Of a DNA stretch of 64,000 nt, positions 1 through 9,948 are shown piece after piece. The translations under genes were made by a program, and so were the position numbers. Positions within the stretch are counted from its first letter, which is position 1. Each line of letters starts with the position of its first letter. Origin of the DNA: Muscardinus avellanarius (lineage: Eukaryota > Chordata > Mammalia > Rodentia > Gliridae); NCBI GenBank assembly GCA_963383645.1, contig OY726567.1, positions 66,120,552 to 66,184,551 on the forward strand, read 5' to 3'. The notes under the pieces were generated by a model, which worked only from the letters and a program-made list of their open reading frames with translations, was not told the origin of the DNA and did not search any database.

Positions 1-85
1 TCTTCAGTACAGCAGAAAAAAAAAAAAAAAGGACTGGGGTTAGAGTTCAGAGGTAGAATGACCCTGGGTTCAATGTTCAATCCCT

Positions 86-130
<45 letters not shown>

Positions 131-315
131 ATATATATATATTTGGACATGGTGGCACATGCCTGTAATCCAGTACTTGGGAGGCTGAGACAGGGGGATT
201 GCAGCAAGTAGTGAGATTCTCATCAACCTAGTGAGACCCTGATTCAAAATAAAACTAAGGTTGGAGTGTAGCTCAGAGGTAGAATACCCTTGGGTTCAAT
301 CTCCAGTAACACCCC

Positions 316-340
<25 letters not shown>
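1..340 (+). repeat. SINE fragments with AC/TA microsatellites
   Basis: A dID-type SINE tail (about 31-90) ends in an (AC)n run at 90-128 followed by (TA)n. A second B1-dID copy starts near 146 with the usual left arm and ends near 313 in another AC-rich tail. These tails account for the Cys/Val-rich and His/Thr-rich reading frames here, which are not genes. Confidence 0.85.
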
Positions 341-349
<9 letters not shown>

Positions 350-700
350 TACCCACACACAATTCTTTCAGGAATGGGGAATCTCTGGGCAGTTAACACT
401 CCAACGAGCTGGGCAGGTGTTTCGTGTCTGTAAAAAAGCTGTGTGGGCAGCAACACATTACCCTGACAGCCTCACACCGGTTATCAACTCTGAGCCCGTT
501 CTCAGACGTGGAAGCCCCTTCAAAGTAGAGGATGTAGTTCTTCAGGAAGGGCTCACTGTTACTCAGCAAATCCAGACTGTAAACCTTTCTCTTAGTTTTC
601 CTAGGGACCAATCTCCAAGGTGACAGGGGGAGGAAAGAAAAAAATAGAATTACCGGCCCCTGGTTCTGAATCAATAATACTTTCTAAGGATACACAAAAT
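341..700. other. Unassigned single-copy segment
   Basis: No SINE is visible here. The minus strand is open for about 90 codons (393-674) and has a moderately gene-like composition, and a second minus frame is open just downstream. This would fit a frameshifted retrocopy or an old exon, but I do not recognise the protein. No splice sites were convincingly placed. Confidence 0.3.
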
Positions 701-1105
701 CGTTATGGAGTAAGGTAAGGTGACACATACCTGCAATCCAAGTACTTGGGAGGCTGAGACAGGAGGATTGCAGGTTTGAGATCAGACTCAGCAGCTTAGT
801 GAGACCCTGTTTCAAAATAAGAAAATAGGCCAAGCATTGTGGTGCATACTTCTGATTACAAGCATAATCTTAGGAAGTTGAGGCAGGAGGCTTGAAGGAT
901 CGAGGACAGCCTCCGCAAGTAGTGAGGCTTTCATCAACCTCGTGAGACCCTGTTTCAAAACAAAAATAAAGTAGGGTTGGGGGTGTGACTTGGAGGTAGA
1001 ATGTCTCCGGGCTCAATCCCCAGTACCACAAAAAGAATAAATAAACAATAAAACAGAGCTGGGCATGTAGCTCAGATGTAGAACTCCCTCTTACAGTGGA
1101 TCTTT
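700..1105 (+). repeat. B1-dID SINE cluster
   Basis: At least two plus-strand SINE copies lie head to tail (about 705-826 and 827-1030). They show the left-arm pol III box and the right-arm tRNA-like block. A right-arm fragment follows at about 1053-1100. Confidence 0.85.
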
Positions 1106-1227
1106 GGCTGACTGGTGCTTAGAGATGTCAGGTAACAAATGAAGAACACAGTAGGTTGTGTGGTCCTGTTCATTTTGTTTTTTTGTTTCTTTGCTTGTTT
1201 TTGTTGGGTTTTTGTTGTTGTTGTTGT

Positions 1228-1412
1228 TTTGTTTGGTGGTGCTGAGGTTCCTGGAAGCCCTTCTACCTCCGGGCTACACTCCCAGACCTATTTTATATTT
1301 TTGAAACAGGGTCTCTTACGCCAGAGCGGCTGGCTTCGAACCTGCGCGATCCTCCTGTCTCCGCCTCCCGAGCGCGGGGATTACAAGCGTGCGCCACCAT
1401 GCCCGGCTCATT
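1228..1412 (-). repeat. B1-dID SINE, short variant
   Basis: This is a minus-strand SINE of the short subfamily. It has the 'agggcttccaggaacc'-type right arm (read on the minus strand) and a CpG-rich left arm. It looks relatively young because the CpGs are preserved. Confidence 0.85.
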
Positions 1413-1888
1413 TTGTTTTTTGGTACTAAGAATCCAACCTAAAGGGAGCCTCCTCCTGGTAGGCTAACCAAAATATGCTTGAAGAATGATTTTCCTTTGT
1501 CTGTTGGAGGACGCATGCATTCACAAGTGTGATAGGAAGGATGCTGCAGTCTTTGATCCTGGGCGCGAGGATGACCAGCCCATGCCTGGAGGCTGCTGCC
1601 CTCTGATTTGGTATCTCAATGGCTTTGCAGGCATTCTAACCATCTCAGCCCTCCATCTGACACAATGCTCCCTGGGCATCCAGGGAAGAATCTGGGGATC
1701 AGAGTGTAAGCAAGGAAGTGGCTGTCCCTGGCGACCCAGCATGAAGACTGCCCAGCCTTTTCTCCTTCTCAGTCACATCTGAGACTTGATCCCAGCAGCA
1801 GAGTCCCCCAGAGCTGTCCTTGGTACTGATACAGCTCTAGAGCCAGGTTCTAGGATAGCTGGCATTGCTCCTGAAAGAAAAGCCCAGC
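1413..1888. other. Single-copy intergenic sequence
   Basis: No SINE or recognisable exon is visible. Both strands carry ORFs under 100 codons with no family resemblance that I can name. Confidence 0.4.
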
Positions 1889-2500
1889 CAAACCCATCAA
1901 GCTACTTGGGAGGCTGAGGCAGGAGATTTGCAGGTTTGAGGCCAGCCTGGACAACTTGGTGAGATTCTGTTTCAAACTAAAAAGGGTTGAAGCAGAGCAC
2001 GGTGCCACAAAAACAGCTTTAGCAACTTAGAAAGGGCCTAATACCCTGGATCAAAATAAAAAATAAAAGGGGCTAGAAATATAGATCAGACATAGAATGC
2101 CCCCCAGTTCAATCCTCAGTTCAAAAAAATAAGCGTGGTGGCACATGCTTGTAATCCCTGCGCTTGGGAGGCTGAGACAGGAGGATCGCGCAGGTTCGAA
2201 GCTAGCCTCAGCTACTTAGTGAGGCTCTCAGCAACTTAGTGAGACCCTGTTTCCAAATAAAATATAAAAAATAGGGCTGGGAGTATAGCTTGAAGGTAAA
2301 AAGCCTCTGGGTTCCACCCCCAGTACCACAAAAAAAATTAATTAAAAATAAAAAATAAAACAAATAAAACAAATGAACCAGGCCTGGTGATTCAGGTCAG
2401 TAATCTGAGTACTCATAAAAGATAAAACAGAGTTGGAGGCTTAGCCCAGAGATAGAATGCCCCTGGGTTCCATCCCCAGTGCCAAAAAATGAAACAAACT
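1889..2500 (+). repeat. B1-dID SINE cluster
   Basis: Three to four plus-strand SINE copies or fragments lie in series (about 1895-1985, 1990-2125, 2132-2335, 2379-2490). Each ends in an A-rich linker. Confidence 0.8.
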
Positions 2501-2509
2501 AAAATACAA

Positions 2510-2880
2510 ATTATACTTTGGATCTTAAATGTCCCCCAAAAAGTCCATGTGTTAAAGGCTTGGTCATAAGGGTGGTACTGTTGGGAGTTGGCAGAGCCTT
2601 TGAGAGATGGGACCTAGTATGAAGTTTTTAGGTCACTGGGGGAATGTCCTTGAAAGGCATTGTGGGATCTGCTCCTGTCTATTTTTCTTCGAAGACATTA
2701 GTTTTTGCTCTGCTAAACCAAGCCCACCATGCTGTGCTGCCTGCCACAGGCCTGAAAGCAACAGGAACCCCAATCATGAACTGGAACCTCCAAATTATTT
2801 TGTGAGCCCAAATAAGCCTGTTCTCTTTATAAGTTGATTATCTCAGGTTATAGTGATGGAAAGCTGACCGATACAGATGG
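2510..2880 (+). mobile_element. Old LTR-like interspersed element
   Basis: This is a block of about 370 bp of a type common in mammalian genomes. A polyadenylation-like AATAAG near 2812 is followed by a short 3' segment. Size and layout suggest a solo LTR of MaLR/ERVL type, but I cannot name the subfamily. No coding capacity is visible. Confidence 0.4.
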
Positions 2881-2918
2881 CTACAATCAAAATGACAGAT
2901 AACAAGAAGTGTGAACAG

Positions 2919-3165
2919 AGCCGGGTGTAGTGGCGCACGCTTGTAATCCCAGCATTCGCTTGTAATCCCGGCATTCGCTTGTAATCCCGGCATTCGGGAG
3001 GCTGAGATTGGAGGATCTCGGTTCGCGGACAGCCTCAGCTACTTAGTGAGGCCCTCTGCAACTCAGTGAGACCCTGTTTCAAAATAAAGAATAAATAATA
3101 GGGCTGGGGGTGTAGCTCGGAGGGCAAATGCCTCTGGGTTCCACCTGCAAAAAAAAAAAAAAAAG
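2919..3165 (+). repeat. B1-dID SINE with internal 19-bp triplication
   Basis: This plus-strand SINE has its segment after the A box (consensus cttgtaatcccggcattcg) present three times in tandem at about 2939-2996. The rest of the element and its A-rich tail are ordinary. Confidence 0.85.
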
Positions 3166-3660
3166 AAGTGTGAACAGGAGGTGGAGAAACTGGAACCCTC
3201 ATACTGTTGATGGGAATGGACACTTGTTCAGCCGCTTTGAAAAACAGTCTGGGAATTCCTCCATAGGGTAAACAGAGGGCTCACATGACACAGAAAAACT
3301 CCTAAGTATATACTCAAGAGAAATAAAAAAAAATGTCTTCTCATAAGAATCCCGTGCCAGGACTCACAGCAGCATTATCCCTAACAACCACACAGTGCAA
3401 ACAATTCAAAGGTTCCTCACCTGACAAGCGGATAAACAAAATGTGGTACTTTCACACCAGCTGGATTGTCACACAAAAACCCCAAATGAATCTCAACCTC
3501 GTGTCACAAAAATTAGCCTAAAAAAGATCATAGAGCTAAATATAAAAGCTGCATATGGCTTCTAGGAGAACACATGTGAAGATATGTTCATAATCTTGGA
3601 ATAGGCAAAGATTTCTTAGGCAAGACACAAAAAGCACCAATCCTAAGAGAAAAAAAGTCA
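3166..3660 (+). mobile_element. LINE-1 3' fragment
   Basis: The sequence follows the conserved 3' part of mammalian L1 ORF2 (gtggagaaactggaaccctc near 3180, then aacagcctggg-like and tggataaacaaaatgtgg-like blocks). It is degenerate, with stops in all frames, and it is truncated at both ends. Confidence 0.75.
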
Positions 3661-3684
3661 ATTCTACCAACTTGAAAGTTATAC

Positions 3685-4440
3685 TAAGCCAGGTGTGATG
3701 GTGCACGCGTGTAGTCCCAGCATTTGGGAGGTTGAGACAAGAGGATTGCAGTTTGAGGACAGCCTCAGCTATTTAGTGAGAACCTCTGCAACTCAGTGAG
3801 ACCCTGTTTCAAAATAAAGAATAAAAGCCAGGCATGGTAGCACACACTTATAATCCCAGCATTTGGGAGGCTGAGACAGGAGGATCAAGGTTTGCAGACA
3901 GCATCAGCTACTTAGTGAGGTCCTTTGCAAATTAGTGAGACCCTGTTTCAAAGAAAAGAATAAAAAATAGGGGCCAGACTTGGTGGCACATGCTTCTAAT
4001 CCCACTTGGGAGGCAGAGACAGGAGGATCAGGCAGGTTCGAAGCCAGCCTCGCTGGCTTAAGAAACCCTGTTTCCAAATTTTAAAAATATATAAAAAATA
4101 GGTCTGGAAGTGTAGTCCAGAGGTAGAAGGGTTTCCAGGAACCCCAGTACCATCAGAAAAAAAAAATAGGGCAGGGGGTGTAGCTCGGAGGTAGAATGCC
4201 CCTGGGTTCCATACCCAGACCTGCAAAAAAAAGAAAAAGAATGAAAAATAGGAGCTGGGCGTGGTGGCACATGCTTGTAATCCCAGCATTTGGGAGACTG
4301 AGACAAGAGGATCGCAGTTTGAGGACAGCCTCAGCTACTTAGTGAGGCCCTCCGCAACTTAGTGAGACCCTGTTTCAAAATAAAGAATAAAAAATTGGGC
4401 TCGGAGGTCAAATGCCTCTGGGTTCAATCCCCAGATCTGC

Positions 4441-4507
<67 letters not shown>

Positions 4508-4815
4508 AGGAGGGAGGGAGGGAAAAGTAGGGCTGGGGGACATAGCTCTAAGGTAGAAAGCCCAGTACCACACACACACACAAAAAGAGAAAGTTATATT
4601 GATCAGCTGGGCATGGTGGTGCATACCTGTAATTCCAGTACTTGGGAGGCTAAAATAGGATTGAAGGTTTGAAGAAAAACACAGCAATTTAGCAAGACCC
4701 TCAGCAACTTAGTGAGACCCTGTGTCAAAAATAAAAAAATAAAAATAAAAAGGGTTGGTGCTTTAGCCCAGAGGTAGAATACCTCTGAGTTCAATCTCCA
4801 GTACCTAAAAAAATA
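3685..4815 (+). repeat. B1-dID SINE cluster with GAAA microsatellite
   Basis: About five plus-strand SINE copies or fragments are packed head to tail. The copy ending near 4438 runs into an (AGAA)n array at 4440-4508 with a short GGGA extension. The basic/Glu-rich reading frames here are translations of this purine array. Confidence 0.85.
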
Positions 4816-4829
4816 AAAAAGACAAAACT

Positions 4830-5243
4830 ACACCAATTTTTTTTTTTTTTGGATCCTGGGGATAGAACCCAGGGGCACTCTACCTCCAAGCTACACCCCC
4901 AGCCCTATTTTTTGTTTGTTTGTTTTTTAAATTAATGCTTCATGTATCTTTTTATTCTTGTGTGTCACCCCTAGAGATCTCTGCACCATGGCAGGGTTGT
5001 TTGTTTGTTTGTTTGTTTGTTTGTTGCAGTACTAGGGATGGAACCCGGGGGCATTCTATCTCTGAGCTACACTCCCAGCCCTATTTTTAACTCTTTATTT
5101 TGAAAGAGTCCCATCGAGTTGCAAAGAGCCTCACTGAGTAGCTGAGGCTGTCTGCAAACTGCCTGTACTTCATCCTCCTGTCTCAGCTTCCGGAATGCTG
5201 GGATTACAGTCTTGCACCACCACCATGCCCAGCACCACAGCAA
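4830..5243 (-). repeat. Minus-strand SINE copies
   Basis: A fragment at about 4841-4910 and a full minus-strand B1-dID at about 5024-5240 are separated by a short non-SINE stretch. A (GTTT)n run lies at about 4999-5023. Confidence 0.8.
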
Positions 5244-5254
5244 TTTTTTTTATC

Positions 5255-6137
5255 TCTTGTGCATGTGTGTGGTACTGGAGATTGAACCTTCTGGGATACA
5301 ACCTGTAAGAGTACTGGGAATGGCCTAGGAAGATTTGAGAAAGCTATGATTAATAATATATTTCAAAAAATGGATGAGGGGCAAATCCGTGCAAGGACTT
5401 GGTTTCTGCCTAAAAGCAGGCAACTATTCCAATGTATATTAACCTAGCTAAAGGTGATTAACAAGTCCATAGGAGAAGAGAACTAGCCTTTTCTCTATCT
5501 AAAGACAGATCTTAAGAGAGAACTAGGCCTTTATCTAAAGACAGATCTACATGATGATCTAGGGAGGATGGAGCAGGGTTTGACCTTGCCCTTCATGAAA
5601 GACACCTTGCCACACCTTGCTGGGGGAGGTACCTTACAGGGACGTTCACTACGTCAGGATTACGTGAACAAGATGGAGGTCATGGGTATAAAAGGCCGAG
5701 TCCACGTGTAAGCCTTTTCGTGTATTCATTTTTGAGTCACCCCTCCATGCCATCTTGGGATGGGGCTGTATTTCTATTTTCTGTATTTCTATCTTTCTAA
5801 TAAACTTCTTTAAATCTTCAGCAACTGTCCGAGATATGCATATTTATTCTTATCTTAGGACAAGAACCCGCGGGTTTTTTTGTTTTTGGTCATTTTGGGG
5901 TTTGTTGTTATGGGTTGGGGGAAAGTGTGTCTGCGACCCTAGCAGGGGTCCCCGGGAAACAGTTTTCCAAACCATATTCTCCCAATCCGTAACACAACCC
6001 TAGTCCTTTTTATTATTATTTTTTAAACAGGGTCTCACTAAATTACCATGCACTAATCTCAATCCTGCTGTCTTCCAGTCTGAGCTTTCCAAGTACTGAG
6101 ATCACACAGTAGGCTTGTGTCACTGCATCTGGCCCTC
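5255..6137 (-). repeat. SINE split by the plus-strand solo LTR
   Basis: The right-arm piece at about 5265-5303 and the remainder at 5995-6137 are the two halves of one minus-strand SINE. The LTR at 5304-5994 sits between them. The break lies in the tRNA-like arm, close to its A-box region. Confidence 0.75.
5304..5994 (+). mobile_element. Solo LTR of an endogenous retrovirus-like element
   Basis: The element begins TGTAAGAG and ends CCGTAACA. It is flanked on both sides by the 5-bp direct repeat CAACC (5299-5303 and 5995-5999), which marks a complete insertion. A TATA box (TATAAAA, 5687-5693) and an AATAAA (5799-5804) delimit U3, R (about 5715-5818) and U5. No internal retroviral genes are present, so this is a recombined solo LTR. 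It is related to the inverted copy at 6348-7020 and to the short copy at 59648-59748. The 5-bp duplication fits ERVL or some ERV1 families, but the family is not assigned. Confidence 0.88.
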
Positions 6138-6153
6138 TCACCTTTTTAAAAGA

Positions 6154-6430
6154 CCTATGAGCCCAGTGTGGTGGCGCACGCTTGTAATCCCAGCACTTGG
6201 GAGGCTGAGGCAGGAGGATCGCACAGGTTCGAAGCCAGCCTCAGGTACTTAGTGAGGCTATCAGCAACTTAGTGAGACCCTGTTTCCAAATAAAGTATAA
6301 AATAGGTCTGGGGGGTATAGCCCGGAGGTAGCAAAGCCCCTGGGTTCTGTTACGGTTTTGAGAGAAGATGTTACAGTTTGGGAAACTGTTCCCAGGGACC
6401 CCTGTTAGGCTCCCACACACAATTTCCCTC

Positions 6431-6469
<39 letters not shown>

Positions 6470-7050
6470 ATAAAAAGCGTGGGTTCTTGTCCTGAGCTAA
6501 GGATAAATATGCAATAGCCTGGACTTTTGAAGATTTACAATAGTTTATTAAAAAGACAGAAATACAGAAGACAGTTACAGCCTCATGTTGGTAACATGAG
6601 GGGGTGCTTCGAACGAAATCACCAAAGTACAAAACACGCAACAGACTTTTTATAGACATGACCTTCATCATGTTTCACATAATTCTGACATAGTAAAAAC
6701 TCCCTGTAAAGCTCCTCCCCTTACTTGCCAAGGTGTCTCCTTTCATGAAGGTCGACCCCTCCTCCTACTCAAAACTAGATCATCCAACTATTATGTAGAT
6801 CTGTCTTTAGAAAGAGGAAGTCCTAGCTCCCCTCTCCTATCAACTTGCTAATTACTTTTAGCTAAGTCAATTTAAGTTTCAATAGTTGTTTGCTTCCTGA
6901 CGGAAACCGAAACCGAGTCTTTCCCCAGGTCTGCCATTTTTACACAATTATTTTTAAAATATATCTATTAATAATCAGAGCTTTCTCAAATCTTCCTAGG
7001 CCATTCCCAATACTAGTACAGGTTCTACTCCCAGTACTACAAAGAAAAAA
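6154..7050 (+). repeat. SINE split by the minus-strand solo LTR
   Basis: A plus-strand B1-dID runs from about 6154 to 6347. It is interrupted inside its right-arm B box and resumes at 7021-7050 with the normal SINE end. The intervening sequence is the LTR at 6348-7020. Confidence 0.8.
6348..7020 (-). mobile_element. Solo LTR, inverted relative to its neighbour
   Basis: Read on the minus strand, the element ends CCGTAACGG-like/AACA, as the upstream copy does, and starts near TGTACTAG. The 5-bp target duplication GGTTC (6343-6347 and 7021-7025) is intact. On the minus strand a TATA-like ctataaaaa and an AATAAA give the same U3-R-U5 layout. A (CA)n tract (about 6434-6464) has expanded in U5. 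There is no internal coding sequence. The opposite orientation and separate duplications show two independent insertions, not the two ends of one provirus. Confidence 0.85.
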
Positions 7051-7250
7051 AGAGACCTGTGATAACATGGGGCCTGCCCAGATAATTCAGGACAATCTAT
7101 CCATCTGTCTTCAGGCCAGCTGATTAGCAACCTTGATTCCAATAGCAACCTTTAACCACCTTAGCCACAGTAGGAAATGTATTCACAGGTTCTAGAGACC
7201 AGGACTGGGACATTTTGAGGGCTGTCCTGCCTACTGCAGATGTCAAAGCC
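7051..7250. other. Old non-SINE sequence
   Basis: This short stretch between SINEs resembles an old interspersed repeat (a tail such as attcacaggttctagagacca). I cannot assign its family. No gene is seen. Confidence 0.3.
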
Positions 7251-8100
7251 ATATGTAGGCCATGTGTGGTGGCGCACGCTTATAATCCCAGTACTCAGGA
7301 GGCTGAGACAGGGGGATCTCAGGTTTGCAGCCAGCCTCAGCTACTTAGTGAGACCATGCTTCAAAATAAAAAATAAAAAACAAGGCTGAGGGTGTAGCTC
7401 ACAGGTAGAATGTCCCCGGGTTCAATCCCTAGTACCTCAAAAAAAAAAAAAAAAAAAAAAAAAAGTCAGACAGGCGTGGTGGTGCACGTTTGTAATCCCA
7501 GAGTTTGGGAGGCTGACAGGAGGATCACACAGGTTTGAAGCCAGCCTCAGCTACTTAGTGAGGCTCTCAGCAACTTAGTTGAGACCCTGTTTCCAAATAA
7601 AGTATAAATAGGTCTGGGAGTATAGCCTGGAGGTAGAAAAGCCCCTGGATTCCACCCCCAGTACCACCAAAAATTTTTCAAAAAGTCATATGTAAAGCTG
7701 GGCACAGTGACATATACCTAAGAAGGTTCAAGGACAGCCCCGGCAAATTAACGAGGTCCCTCAACAACTTAGCCTGACCCTGTTTCAAAATAAAAAATAA
7801 GGCCAGGTGTGGTGGCACACCCTTGTAATCCTAGTACTTGCAATCCTAGTACTTGCAAGGCTGAGCAGGAGGATCCAAGTTTGTGGCCAACCTCAGCTAC
7901 ATAGTGAGGCCCTTTGGAACTTAGTGAGACCTTGTTTCAAAATAAAGAATAAAAAATAGGGCTGGGGGTGTAGCTCAGAGGTAGAATGCCTTTGGGTTCA
8001 ATACCCAGTACCAAAACCAGAAAAAAATAGTGCTGGGAGTATAGCTTATCCCCTGGGTTCAATCTCCCAGAACACACACACACACACAGCTGTATGCAGC
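7251..8100 (+). repeat. B1-dID SINE cluster
   Basis: Four plus-strand copies or fragments lie in series (about 7257-7440, 7467-7675, 7690-7800, 7801-8070). They include a 26-bp A-run (7439-7464) and a small internal duplication near 7828-7858. The last copy ends in (AC)n at about 8073-8088. Confidence 0.85.
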
Positions 8101-8237
8101 CCTGGTGGCTAAGGAAGAACATTCCTCAACCAAAGTTCAGGGCCAAAGGGATCCAACTAAAGAATCCAGGACTTCTTGCACATGTGCAAACATACACACA
8201 ATAGATGGGCGCACAATAGATGGGCGGCCCCTCTCAC

Positions 8238-8489
8238 CTCAGATACACTAGGTCATCCTGACACCCCCTCCCATCCTTCTCCCTCATGGAGAAGGTGTAG
8301 CGTCCCAGGCCGTAGCATCTCCATCCTGAGTCACAGTCTGAGGTGCCTGTGCTCCTGCTGATCACACCTGTCTATGCGCTGGGCCCTGCTGGAGTAGAGC
8401 AAGGCATCCGGGCCCTCAGGGGCTCCCAGCTCAGGGTGATGGAGATGGTAGCCTGAGCCTCTGTGTTCAGCATTCTCACCAGGTTGGGG
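8238..8489 (-). pseudogene. PTPRH: Decayed fibronectin type III exon, PTPRH-like
   Basis: On the minus strand the segment starts after a splice acceptor AG (8491-8490). It reads PNLVRMLNTEAQ, then ITLSWE, which matches the start of PTPRH fibronectin-III repeats (PN-VR-L--EAQ and the conserved W-E). A one-base shift then gives PEGPDALLY, and a further shift gives YTFSMREKDG, the late strand of the same domain. A canonical donor follows (GAG|GTGAG at 8237). All three frames contain stops, so this exon cannot encode an intact domain. PTPRH lies directly downstream of TMEM86B in the same orientation in other mammals, which supports the identity. It could be a redundant repeat exon that decayed, or part of a dead gene copy. 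No other PTPRH exon is visible. Confidence 0.68.
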
Positions 8490-9480
8490 CTGAGAAATAG
8501 GGAGGAGGATCTGGTAAGCACGTGGAAGGAAACCCATGTCTCTTTCCAGACATCCAGCAGAGTGAGGATGTTGGGGTCTCTCCTGAGCTGTCATGACTTC
8601 TGCACTGGTCCAGAGAGTCTGGGGAGAGTCCACATGGGGAATCAGGCCCAGAGGTAGTCTGGACCACAGGACCCACCAAGACTGATGGCTGCCTGCTGAC
8701 ATGCCTGCCTCCTCATCCCAGACAGCTACTCCAGGCTGAACAGAGGAGAAGGACCTGGTGTTCTGCTGCTTTCTCCGGGTCATGGTCCCACCAGGGCTGG
8801 AAGCAGAGTGAAAGAGACCAGCCCAGCTCCCTAAGGAGTTCTGCATTTGAGGAATGCCAGTCACGAGTCAGCACAGTGGTGAGGCCACATTCGGGGGGTA
8901 CAATGGGATGCTGAGAACTGTAGCAATGTCTAGTCCATCAGGAAACCCTCTGCCCAGAACCCAAAGCCTAGAACAAAACACTCCGACACAAGGACCAGGC
9001 CCCAGCCTTCCTCCCTCTGACCCAATAGTCCCTCAGACCCTGTGGTATAGGCCCTGGCCCTCCATCCTCTAGCTAAGGGTCCAGGCCCAGCCTTCCACTC
9101 TCTGACCAGGGGACCAGACCCCACCCCTCCTTCCGCGCACCCAGGGGTCTAGGTCTAAACTCTCTTCCCTGAGACCCAGACCTCTGAGTCTCCCGCCCTT
9201 CTTCCTCCAAACATAGGCTCCCCAGCCCCTTCCCATGCCCCTGAGGCCAGCTAGTGGCTTTGGTGAGCACTCCCCCACAGCACCAGGGCCTAGGGCCTCC
9301 ATGTCTGCAAGGCCCGGAAGCCCCTGGAATTGGCACTGATGCAACACTCCCTCTACTGCGCTCTGCTCGGTTTCCTCTTTCACAGCCTCCTGGTGAGGTC
9401 TGAGGGAGGAAGGGCTGGAGACTAAGAGGAAGTGGAGGTTTCAGATGAGAGCCTCCTTTTTTTCCTTCTTCTTGAAAGGT
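8490..9480. other. Single-copy sequence with degenerate CT-rich minisatellite
   Basis: About 8990-9225 contains degenerate tandem copies of a unit of the form 'agacccaggggtccaggcccagcc(t)tccctctg'. This resembles the CT-rich minisatellite common on human chromosome 19. Long minus-strand frames (for example 8331-8864) cross the FN3 relic and have no domain of their own. No intact gene is supported. Confidence 0.45.
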
Positions 9481-9712
9481 TTGAGCAGCTGCCCCGCAGG
9501 GGGCGGGGCCCGGAAGCTAGGAGGCAGAGCTTCCTGGTTCCCAGAGGAGGCCACGCCCCTCGATTTAAGGGAGCCTCGGCGACCTGAGAGAAAGAAGAAG
9601 CCCCATAGAGACAGAGAGGCGCGCTCTCCCCCACTAGCCCCTCCCCCCCGCTCCCCCCGCGGGACCGCGGGGGCTGGCGGCCGACTCCCTAGGCATCCAT
9701 ACCACCTATAAT
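9480..9712. promoter_or_regulatory. GC-rich promoter-like segment
   Basis: This is a CpG- and GC-box-rich stretch (gggggcggggcc near 9498, cacgcccctc near 9552, and a C-tract with ccgcggg near 9655). A weak TATA-like tttaag lies near 9564. It differs sharply from the AT-richer surroundings. No transcript or start codon can be tied to it. On position it could serve a PTPRH-side transcript. Confidence 0.35.
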
Positions 9713-9779
9713 GGATTTCCGCGTGTATCTGTGCACCAATGGGACCCGCCGCATCTTTATTTATTAATCACTTCTCTCC

Positions 9780-9948
9780 TTATTGTGGTACGGGGGATTG
9801 AACCTAGAGGTATTCCACTTCTGAGCCACATCCCCAGCCCTTTTAATTTTTGGTTTTAAAATAGGATCTCACGAAGGCCTCAAACCTATGATCATCCTGT
9901 CTCAGTTTCTCAAGTACTGGGATTACAGGCATGCGGCTCCTTCGGAGT
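9780..9948 (-). repeat. Minus-strand SINE
   Basis: A diverged minus-strand B1-dID copy: right-arm tRNA-like block first, then the left arm ending near ttacaggcatg. Confidence 0.8.

Noticed and set aside
5304..7020. The two LTRs as the ends of one provirus
   Set aside because: They are in opposite orientation, each has its own 5-bp duplication, and only SINE sequence lies between them.
8331..8864. 177-codon minus-strand ORF as an intact gene
   Set aside because: It passes through a splice acceptor and only one frame of a frameshifted FN3 exon. The upstream half has no domain.
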